Source: Nitrososphaerales archaeon TH526
Lineage (GTDB): Archaea > Thermoproteota > Nitrososphaeria > Nitrososphaerales > Nitrososphaeraceae
Assembly: GCA_014523665.1 (NCBI GenBank)
Contig: JAATVR010000311.1
Span: 1-6,094 of the forward strand
Direction: 5' to 3'
DNA length: 6,094 bases
The notes below the pieces were generated by a model. That model worked only from the letters and a program-made list of their open reading frames with translations. It was not told where the DNA came from and searched no databases. The first letter of the stretch is position 1. Every line of letters begins with the position of its first letter. The position numbers were made by a program, and so were the translations under genes. This document shows, piece by piece, positions 1-4,892 of the stretch.

Positions 1-1
1 G

Positions 2-388
2 TACATGACTAGTTCTCTTACAGTTACTGCTGAAAGCGCTGCGGGTTCTGCAGCTGCACCTGCACCTGCGGCAGGAGGTGCAGAAACTGCAGGTGCGTCA
101 CTTAGTATACTTGAGGGCGCTTCAGTACAAGGAAATCCAGCGTATGATCCCGATCCATTAACAGTTACTGCTGGAGACGTGATTGCGGTATCGAATAACG
201 ACAATGTTCCACATACTGCCACGAGTGGCTCTGGACCGGAAGATCCTGAATCGGGAAGCCAGTTTGACACTAGCATCATCGATGCAGGCGCAACAGCTCA
301 GATAGATACAGCCAATCTTGCAGCAGGAGATTATCCATTCTACTGTTCGGTGCATCCTTACATGCTTGGTAATCTGAAAGTATCATGA
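2..388 (+). CDS. Cupredoxin (plastocyanin-like type-1 copper) domain protein, probably 5'-truncated
   Basis: This is a blue-copper electron carrier or oxidase-associated copper domain. Numbered from the first ATG in the window (position 5), residues 1-30 form an Ala/Pro/Gly/Ser-rich linker and residues 31-127 a cupredoxin fold. The expected type-1 copper ligands are visible: His70 in VPHTATSG, then Cys114, His117 and Met120 in the YCSVHPYM loop close to the C-terminus. No signal peptide or membrane helix precedes the linker, and the frame is still open at the window edge. I therefore infer that the true N-terminus, probably an export signal, membrane anchor or another domain, lies upstream. 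The gene ends 1 nt before ctaA, which suggests a terminal-oxidase operon with the domain facing the extracytoplasmic side. It could be a free plastocyanin or the C-terminal part of an oxidase subunit. The domain call is secure; the start and exact partner are not. Confidence 0.88.
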   Translation, partial: YMTSSLTVTAESAAGSAAAPAPAAGGAETAGASLSILEGASVQGNPAYDPDPLTVTAGDVIAVSNNDNVPHTATSGSGPEDPESGSQFDTSIIDAGATAQIDTANLAAGDYPFYCSVHPYMLGNLKVS

Positions 389-389
389 A

Positions 390-860
390 ATGAAGAATTT
401 TCTAAAATATCTTTCTTTTGGTACTCTTTCATGCCTCTTTTCTCTGATTTTCTTCGGGGGATACGTTAGTGCTTCAGGGGTTGGTCTCTCATGTCCAGAT
501 TGGCCTCTCTGTCCTGCGGGTTTGGTACCTATGGACAAATTTCTGATCGAGTATATGCACAGGACATTGGCAGCTACTACTGGATTACTTGTAATCCTAA
601 CGATGTTCTTTACGCTGAGGTCAAAGGCCTCTAGAAGAGGTATGAAACTTGCCTCTGTAATAGCAGCCGGACTAGTGCTGGGTCAGATAGCCTTGGGTGG
701 GGCAGTGATTGTCGAAAGGCTGCATGCCCTCTTAGTTACAATACACTTCGCCATAGGCATGACTTTGTTCTCCATGTTAATTTTAGTGACAGTATACGCA
801 TTTCAGTTACCTTCTACGCCAGCCAGAAAAGAAATTACTAGCGCTCTTGGAAAAATATGA
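390..860 (+). CDS. ctaA: Heme A synthase, compact archaeal CtaA/COX15-type
   Basis: This integral membrane protein would convert heme O to heme A for cytochrome oxidase. The 156 residues hold about four hydrophobic segments (roughly 8-28, 56-75, 86-106 and 113-138). That is half of bacterial CtaA and matches the compact four-helix archaeal variant. Family hallmarks are visible: GGYVSASGVGLSCPDWPLC at 23-41 with the loop cysteine pair C35 and C41; the EYMHR motif with E54 and H57; GQIALGGAVI at 98-107; and H112 and H119 in the last helix region, of which one or more should be heme ligands. It starts 1 nt after the cupredoxin stop, so the two are almost certainly co-transcribed. No strong Shine-Dalgarno sequence precedes the ATG, so translational coupling is likely. 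The same reading frame stays open after the TGA at 858-860 as far as 1124. The protein is already full length for the compact form, so I take this stop as real. Confidence 0.9.
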   Translation: MKNFLKYLSFGTLSCLFSLIFFGGYVSASGVGLSCPDWPLCPAGLVPMDKFLIEYMHRTLAATTGLLVILTMFFTLRSKASRRGMKLASVIAAGLVLGQIALGGAVIVERLHALLVTIHFAIGMTLFSMLILVTVYAFQLPSTPARKEITSALGKI

Positions 861-920
861 AGTCTAGCAGTAATCTACAACCGGGCCTCATACACGAGTG
901 ATTCTATAATAAGCCTTAGT

Positions 921-1124
921 ATGGATGAGGTAAAGGCGTCCGAAAGGCAAGTGATACCTATTCTACTGCTGTACTTTGCTGCATATGAATTCATCAAGGA
1001 GTCGCGTGAAGCTAGTATCCTACCGGATACAGAAACGTATGGAGGCATCAAAATGAGTAAGGGCAAAACTAGATTGATGACAATTGATGACAAAATAGCT
1101 CGCTCATTTTCAAAGCGACACTGA
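921..1124 (+). CDS. Doubtful small ORF, hypothetical protein
   Basis: I do not recognise this 67-residue reading frame. It has a hydrophobic stretch (about residues 11-22, VIPILLLYFAAY) followed by a charged, lysine- and arginine-rich C-terminus, so a small membrane-associated protein is conceivable. It lies in the same frame as ctaA: the codons from 861 to 920 are also open, and only the TGA at 858-860 separates them. No Shine-Dalgarno sequence precedes the ATG at 921, and the nearest TATA-like stretch (about 903-911) is too close to make it leaderless. A GGAGG at 1041-1045 sits 7 nt before an in-frame ATG at 1053, which would give only 23 residues. The 10-bp tandem repeat inside it is not a multiple of three. 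It may be a real lineage-specific gene, a decayed one or chance. Homologues in related genomes would decide. Confidence 0.27.
   Translation: MDEVKASERQVIPILLLYFAAYEFIKESREASILPDTETYGGIKMSKGKTRLMTIDDKIARSFSKRH
1073..1092. repeat. Perfect 10-bp tandem duplication
   Basis: The unit ATTGATGACA occurs twice back to back, 1073-1082 and 1083-1092. Ten base pairs is close to one helical turn, so the copies would present the same face to a DNA-binding protein. It could equally be a simple slippage duplication. It lies inside the doubtful small ORF. Confidence 0.75.
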
Positions 1125-1241
1125 TCTGTTTCCGATCTTTAACAGGTTTAAAAGTATAATCGACCGCAAGAATGAACTTCCCCGCACTCGATTTGAGATT
1201 TCGTCGGCGTTTCATTTTCCATCGTCTGAGAGTGATTTAGT

Positions 1242-1250
1242 AAAATATAA
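1242..1250 (+). promoter_or_regulatory. Archaeal TATA box for the iron-type alcohol dehydrogenase gene
   Basis: The AT-rich element AAAATATAA is centred about 32 nt before the ATG at 1278, which places transcription start at about 1270-1276, so the message should be leaderless or nearly so. This agrees with the absence of a Shine-Dalgarno sequence before that ATG. The 7-bp inverted repeat AGTGATT / AATCACT (1231-1237 and 1270-1276) flanks the box and could be an operator, although the arms are 32 nt apart. Confidence 0.6.
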
Positions 1251-1277
1251 TACTGATAACGGTTACCTCAATCACTT

Positions 1278-2228
1278 ATGTGGAAGGTAATGATGCCAAG
1301 AAAAATTGCTTTTGGTGACAATGCTGCAAAGGAGTTTGACTACCCAAAAAATTCTCTAGTCGTAACTACTACTACCCCAGACATATACGAAAAGTGGTTA
1401 GACTACATGGGCATCAAAGACTATGAAGTATACGATAAAGTGACACCTGACCCTTCAATAGAAAGCATCGAAGCCGTAAAAAAGAATTACGAGGGAAAGA
1501 AGATTTCTGCCTATATTGGCTTGGGGGGAGGAAGCTCTATGGATGTATGTAAATATTTGGGTAAGTTGACGGGTGTTCCTAAGATACTTATACCAACAAC
1601 ATTCGGAACAGGCGCTGAAATGACAACCTACGCCGTTATAAGTTTTGAACATAAGAAGAAGTTACTTCAAGACGAGGCTTTTCTTGCTGACACTGCAATA
1701 GTGGATCCATATTTCTTGCCTGGTACTCCTTTCAACATAATGAGAAACTCTGCATGCGATGCCGCAGCTCAGGCGTCTGAGGGGTATGATAGCAAATTGT
1801 CTAATCCGCTAACCAAGCTCTTCTGTAAGGAGGCGTTCGATGTATTGGAAGACGCAATAACTAATGATAAGCCACACCTATTGCCATACGGTGCGATGTT
1901 ATCAGGAATTGGTTTTGGAAATTCGTCGACCACCTTGGGACATGCATTATCATATGTATTCTCAAATGAAGGCGTTCCTCATGGATACTCGTTGTCTTCA
2001 TGTACTACAGTGGCACACAAATTCAACAAGTCTATCTACTACGAAAGATTCAAGAAAATCTGCAACAAGCTAAATTTTGAGACTCTTACATTGAAGCAGG
2101 GATTTGAGGACGCCGCGGATGTCATTATGCCTGATAGAGGACATCTGGATAACAATCCCCTTCCTGTCAGTAGGGAAAATATAGTTCATTGCTTAGATGA
2201 AATCATAAACAAAAATCCTCTCTCATGA
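1278..2228 (+). CDS. Iron-type alcohol dehydrogenase family; candidate malonic/succinic semialdehyde reductase
   Basis: A cytosolic NAD(P)H-dependent oxidoreductase of the Fe-ADH/dehydroquinate-synthase-like superfamily. Residues 1-150 form the nucleotide-binding domain, with GLGGGSSMD at 81-89 (phosphate-binding loop) and IPTTFGTGAEMTTYAV at 105-120 (the family's PTTxGTGSE motif). The metal-binding helical domain follows, with D161, H222 (LGHALSY) and H235 (VPHG). The fourth usual ligand, His four residues after the Asp, is Gln165 here; glycerol dehydrogenases in this superfamily also bind metal with only Asp, His, His. At 316 residues it is shorter than the usual 380 or so, mostly at the C-terminus. 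As I recall, a Nitrosopumilus iron-type ADH (Nmar_1110) was shown to be malonic semialdehyde reductase of the 3-hydroxypropionate/4-hydroxybutyrate CO2-fixation cycle. I infer the same role here from family and lineage, not from substrate residues. Transcribed alone from its own TATA box and convergent with the next gene. Confidence 0.85.
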   Translation: MWKVMMPRKIAFGDNAAKEFDYPKNSLVVTTTTPDIYEKWLDYMGIKDYEVYDKVTPDPSIESIEAVKKNYEGKKISAYIGLGGGSSMDVCKYLGKLTGVPKILIPTTFGTGAEMTTYAVISFEHKKKLLQDEAFLADTAIVDPYFLPGTPFNIMRNSACDAAAQASEGYDSKLSNPLTKLFCKEAFDVLEDAITNDKPHLLPYGAMLSGIGFGNSSTTLGHALSYVFSNEGVPHGYSLSSCTTVAHKFNKSIYYERFKKICNKLNFETLTLKQGFEDAADVIMPDRGHLDNNPLPVSRENIVHCLDEIINKNPLS

Positions 2229-2238
2229 CAGGTTAATT

Positions 2239-2291
2239 TACTAGCAGTCGGAGCTTTACTACTACGGCAATAGTATCTAAGGTTGCTAGTA
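2239..2291. terminator. Nested inverted repeats in the convergent spacer, possible two-way terminator
   Basis: Outer arms TACTAGCA (2239-2246) and TGCTAGTA (2284-2291) are perfectly complementary, 8 bp. Inside them TACTA (2260-2264) and TAGTA (2271-2275) can form a 5-bp hairpin with a 6-nt loop. The structure lies between two convergent genes and touches the stop codon of the minus-strand gene. There is no long T-tract on either strand, so a classical archaeal terminator is not shown. It may instead be a 3'-end RNA structure. Confidence 0.35.
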
Positions 2292-2708
2292 CTAAGGCGG
2301 ATTTTCAAGGAGTTTCTTACGATTTCTACGGATGAGCGGTATAATCTTCTGCATAGTAATGTCGTGGAAGTTTTCTGTGTCAACGTCAAAGGTGAAGATT
2401 ATCACGTATCGAAGATGATTGTGCTCATCTGTGATGGGGATGGTGACCCTTAACAATTTGTCGTAGTGAGAACAGGTATAGAATATCTTACCTAAAAGCT
2501 GCTGCCATCTAACCCGAGTATATTGTCTAGTAGCGGCGGTAATAGCGTATTGCTCAGTCTCTTGCATGTTCAATAAAGGAATTATGCCTTTCCTTTCAGC
2601 AGTTGCTAGCAGTCTACCGTGGCCATCGGCAATTCCAATAAATCTAATTGACTTATCAAGAGTCACTACTTTGTCACAGAAGTGTTTATACAATTTATTA
2701 TCGATCAT
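2292..2708 (-). CDS. DUF6659-like small protein, function unknown
   Basis: A soluble protein of about 138 residues, with a pattern I associate with a family of unknown function common in Nitrososphaerota (DUF6659, from memory): LYKHFCDKVVTLDKSIRFIGIAD near the N-terminus, a glycine turn, RKGIIPLL, an ETEQYA stretch, then alternating beta-like segments (VTIPIT, YVIIFTFDVD) and a basic C-terminal helix. The layout of helices flanking a sheet with IADxxGRLLA resembles roadblock- or PAS-like small sensor folds, but that is only inference. The frame is open to an ATG at 2786, 26 codons further upstream. I chose the ATG at 2706-2708 because a strong TATA box lies about 28 nt before it (2731-2741), inside that extension, and because the upstream residues are polar, low-complexity sequence. 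No Shine-Dalgarno sequence is present, as expected for a leaderless message. Confidence 0.72.
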   Translation of the reverse strand: MIDNKLYKHFCDKVVTLDKSIRFIGIADGHGRLLATAERKGIIPLLNMQETEQYAITAATRQYTRVRWQQLLGKIFYTCSHYDKLLRVTIPITDEHNHLRYVIIFTFDVDTENFHDITMQKIIPLIRRNRKKLLENPP

Positions 2709-2730
2709 CGATTTATCAGATTGCTGGCTA

Positions 2731-2741
2731 TTATTTTTATA
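2731..2741 (-). promoter_or_regulatory. Archaeal TATA box for the DUF6659-like gene
   Basis: Read on the minus strand this is TATAAAAATAA, preceded by the purine-rich AAAAG expected of a BRE-like element. Its centre is about 28 nt before the ATG at 2708, predicting a leaderless start and arguing against translation from the upstream ATG at 2786. Confidence 0.62.
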
Positions 2742-2897
2742 CTTTTGACTTCTATTGGCAGAGCTTAGCCAAGGTTCGAGCAACATGCACTTAAGCTGAC
2801 AGCCAAACTAGATGGTGTAACGCTCCTAGCTCTGAAATGTCGCATCTCCAGGCTGACAACTTTATTGATCGATGCAAAGGAAACCTTACATGATGCT

Positions 2898-3713
2898 CTA
2901 TTCTACAGGAAGATCAGGCTTATTACCCCACTCTCCCCACGATCCTAGATACATCCTCACTTTTTCGTATCCCAACATCTTCAGCACGACGAATGTATTT
3001 GCAGCCCTGTAGCCGCCCTGACAGTAAGTAATTACTTCATCGGTTTTTGGTATCAAAGAGTATGTTTCGGCTAAATCAGAGGTACTCTTGAATCTGCCAT
3101 TTTTCTCTTTATCGATATTGAGCGACCAGTCAATATTGATCGCACTAGGTATATGACCTCTTTTTAGAGCACGTGCTACTCTTCCGTCAAATTCTTCTTT
3201 AGATCTACAATCCAATAAAACATATTTCTTGCCTGAACTTTCCATTATCAAGGATTTTACCATTTTCAAATCTGCTATTACCTTGGAGTTTGCATTTGTT
3301 GCTAGCTCTGAATGGGAAAAAGCGTTAGTTTGTTTCTCAATTTCAAGACCTTCCGCTTTCCATTCACCAAGCCCGCCATCTACCATGAAGGCATTCAATT
3401 GTGAAGAGTAATGAGAAAGCCATACTCCTCTAGACGCAGAAGGCCCTGAAATATTATCATAGAATACAGCAAATTTTGTATTCGCCAGACCAAGGTTTGA
3501 AAACAAAATGTTCATCTGTCTATTGAATTGTCTTATTCCAGTCCTAGATGTGTCGATCCAATGAAATTGCATTAAATCTATGTTAATAGCACCAGGAATA
3601 TGCCCATCAAGATACTCGTCGAGGGGTCTAGTATCAATTATGACAGTTTCTCCTGCGAGATTCGAATCATTTGAGATTCTATGTAACTCCTTCGCCGAAA
3701 GTAACAAGTTCAT
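2898..3713 (-). CDS. Two-domain rhodanese sulfurtransferase (thiosulfate or 3-mercaptopyruvate type)
   Basis: A cytosolic sulfur-transfer enzyme that would pass sulfane sulfur from thiosulfate or 3-mercaptopyruvate to an acceptor through a cysteine persulfide. The 271 residues hold two rhodanese domains. Domain 1 (about 5-125) has IIDTRPLDEYLDGHIPGAINID at 25-46 and an Asp-containing FYDNISGPSASRGVW in place of the catalytic loop, so it is the inactive half, as is normal in this family. Domain 2 (about 145-270) has LLDCRSKEEFDG at 166-177, GHIPSAINIDW at 186-196 and the active loop CQGGYR at 231-236 with nucleophile Cys231. The ending GSWGEWGNKPDLPVE is typical of SseA-like enzymes. Length matches the family. 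An in-frame stop lies three codons upstream of the ATG, which fixes the maximum start. The promoter is not obvious; a weak CATAAG-like element lies about 30 nt upstream among CGTA repeats. The physiological donor cannot be read from sequence. Confidence 0.9.
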   Translation of the reverse strand: MNLLLSAKELHRISNDSNLAGETVIIDTRPLDEYLDGHIPGAINIDLMQFHWIDTSRTGIRQFNRQMNILFSNLGLANTKFAVFYDNISGPSASRGVWLSHYSSQLNAFMVDGGLGEWKAEGLEIEKQTNAFSHSELATNANSKVIADLKMVKSLIMESSGKKYVLLDCRSKEEFDGRVARALKRGHIPSAINIDWSLNIDKEKNGRFKSTSDLAETYSLIPKTDEVITYCQGGYRAANTFVVLKMLGYEKVRMYLGSWGEWGNKPDLPVE

Positions 3714-3729
3714 AACTGGTCATCATTAT

Positions 3730-3764
3730 GCATTACGTAACTTATGCCTACGTATCCGCTTACG
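3730..3764. repeat. Cluster of CGTA-containing short repeats upstream of the sulfurtransferase gene
   Basis: On the minus strand CGTAAGC (3758-3764), CGTAGGC (3746-3752) and CGTAATGC (3730-3737) recur at 12- and about 15-nt spacing, and two copies extend to palindromes (TTACGTAA at 3733-3740, TACGTA at 3749-3754). They cover the region where the promoter of the minus-strand sulfurtransferase gene (ATG at 3713) should lie, so an operator is possible. The pattern is short and degenerate. Confidence 0.4.
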
Positions 3765-3789
3765 CATATCAAAATTTAGAAAAAATATG

Positions 3790-4056
3790 TTACCTAGCCC
3801 AGGGATTCTTATTTTGTTGGTGCAAGTACTTGCTAGAGGTTTTCTTGTTTGACGCTGACATATCTTCGATTGCAAAAACATATCTAACACCACTTTTCCT
3901 CATTTCTGCACTCAACATTGTATTCATCCTCTTGACATCTAGATGCACTTTTTCCTCGGTATATTTGTGAGTTCGTGCCACGACATATTGGAACTGATCG
4001 TTTAGATATCGATGAATCTCGTAGACTTTTATCATATGCTGAATTATCCTATACAA
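3790..4056 (-). CDS. Small basic hypothetical protein
   Basis: I do not recognise this 88-residue reading frame. It is rich in Lys, Arg and His (about 16 Lys/Arg against 8 Asp/Glu), has no hydrophobic segment, and looks mostly helical, with a short VRYVFAIED beta-like stretch near residues 57-65 and a polar, basic tail ending NKNPWAR. A nucleic-acid-binding role would fit the charge but nothing proves it. The first start in frame is TTG at 4056; an ATG seven codons later (4033-4035) is the more likely start and has a weak AGGA about 7 nt upstream. A TATATTAAT-like element at about 4086-4094 could serve as promoter. It lies between two minus-strand genes in a gap otherwise too long for this compact region, and its amino-acid composition is protein-like. 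The overlapping plus-strand frames look less natural. Confidence 0.45.
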   Translation of the reverse strand: MYRIIQHMIKVYEIHRYLNDQFQYVVARTHKYTEEKVHLDVKRMNTMLSAEMRKSGVRYVFAIEDMSASNKKTSSKYLHQQNKNPWAR

Positions 4057-4173
4057 ATAAACACAAGAGGTATGTTTTTTGGTTGATTAATATAGTTATT
4101 TGTGTCAAATTAAGTTATCGCAATAAAGCCCAACAATTTTCAACGAACTCGGTGGCACTTTCTTCCAACATCT

Positions 4174-4878
4174 TTAAGATAGATTGACAAATGGGCCATA
4201 CATTCGCAACCATTTTCGATCCTCCTCATATGTTGGGCGGTTTAACCTGACTAATTCCCAAAATCTCTTGGAATGATTGAGCTCTAACAGATGCAATAAT
4301 TCGTGGACAATTACATAATCAATAACGCCACTTGGTAGAGCTGACAGCATCACATTAAAATTCAAATTCTTTTTTAACGAACAACTTCCCCATCTGCATT
4401 TTTGATACTTTATTGAGATGCGATTGAAATTTAGGTTTAGTTTTGAGCTAATGACTCCTATTCGCTCATCGAGAATTCGAGATGTGTGTTGACGATAGAA
4501 TTCAATGATAGCCTTTTTTCTTTTCTTGTCATTCGGGCAATGCACCGTAATCCTTCTCAGGCTTTCGGACAGAATCACATAGCATAGCTTGTCTTTTACT
4601 AGCTGAACATTAAATGGTGTTCCTAAAAAAAGAACCTTATCTTTCTGGATTAGCGTAGGATCTAATCCCCTCGTAATCTTCTCAAAATATCTAACGGATT
4701 TAGAAATCCATTCTTTTTTTGATTCAATGAAGGTGATAATTTCATTGTGACCTATTAAATTTGGAGCTATAGCGTAAACTCCGTGTCGGTTCGCTCTTAG
4801 AGAAATGCGTTTGGCCCTTTTGCTTCTGATTATCTCGACATTAGCGTTAGTTCCATTAGAAAGTGCCACTGAAGCCAA
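4174..4878 (-). CDS. YgjP/DUF45-family zinc metallopeptidase-like protein
   Basis: A predicted cytosolic zinc-dependent metallopeptidase-like protein of the YgjP (DUF45, SprT/M48-like) group; substrates are not known for the family. The 234 residues show the usual layout: a basic N-terminal beta region (RSKRAKRISLRANRHG at 18-33), a central domain, the conserved RWGSC at 162-166, and the zinc site HELLH at 192-196 (H192, E193, H196) with a third ligand in LNHSKRFW (H202). Length and motif order match full-length members. The first start in frame is TTG at 4876-4878; there is no ATG near the N-terminus. The TTG is supported by a GGAG Shine-Dalgarno sequence 6 nt upstream, placed in the 14-nt gap after the ureohydrolase stop. 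The two genes are therefore likely one transcript with this gene second, consistent with an internal gene using a ribosome-binding site rather than leaderless translation. A functional link to the ureohydrolase is unproven. Confidence 0.88.
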   Translation of the reverse strand: MASVALSNGTNANVEIIRSKRAKRISLRANRHGVYAIAPNLIGHNEIITFIESKKEWISKSVRYFEKITRGLDPTLIQKDKVLFLGTPFNVQLVKDKLCYVILSESLRRITVHCPNDKKRKKAIIEFYRQHTSRILDERIGVISSKLNLNFNRISIKYQKCRWGSCSLKKNLNFNVMLSALPSGVIDYVIVHELLHLLELNHSKRFWELVRLNRPTYEEDRKWLRMYGPFVNLS

Positions 4879-4884
4879 TTGATT

Positions 4885-4888
4885 CTCC
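4885..4888 (-). promoter_or_regulatory. Ribosome-binding site (GGAG) deciding a TTG start
   Basis: On the minus strand GGAG is followed by AATCAA and then TTG (4878-4876). Its spacing is ideal and it lies between the ureohydrolase stop (TGA, 4895-4893) and the peptidase-like gene, supporting the TTG start of this second gene in the unit. Confidence 0.55.
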
Positions 4889-4892
4889 AGAT

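Larger units (their letters stand above)
861..1277. other. Gene-poor spacer between ctaA and the alcohol dehydrogenase gene
   Basis: About 417 nt without a confident gene. It contains a doubtful small ORF (921-1124), a perfect 10-bp tandem duplication (1073-1092), a GGAGG sequence before an internal ATG (1041-1055), an AT-rich stretch at about 1146-1159 followed by a 22-codon ORF (1172-1240), and the TATA box of the next gene (1242-1250). I see no tRNA-like cloverleaf and no clear T-tract terminator for the oxidase operon. Confidence 0.6.

Noticed and set aside
54..83. Strong GC-rich inverted repeat in the cupredoxin linker (arms CTGCACCT and AGGTGCAG)
   Set aside because: It lies in a repetitive Ala/Pro/Gly-coding linker built from GCA, CCT and GGT codons, where complementary words arise easily; no reason to see a regulatory hairpin inside the gene.
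875..1093. 72-residue minus-strand ORF opposite the spacer
   Set aside because: No promoter, no ribosome-binding site and no recognisable motif; the plus-strand frame over the same bases is the slightly better candidate.
2709..2786. N-terminal extension of the DUF6659-like protein to the ATG at 2786
   Set aside because: It contains the TATA box of the gene, and the extra residues are polar and low-complexity; the ATG at 2708 fits a leaderless message.
2787..2897. Possible tRNA or small RNA in the 111-nt spacer
   Set aside because: No cloverleaf arms, no TTCGA-type T-loop and no convincing promoter; only ATG codons followed shortly by stops.
3580..3970. Two overlapping plus-strand ORFs (3580-3852 and 3728-3970)
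   Set aside because: They run antisense to the sulfurtransferase gene and the small basic ORF, are cysteine- and leucine-rich in an unnatural way and show no motif.
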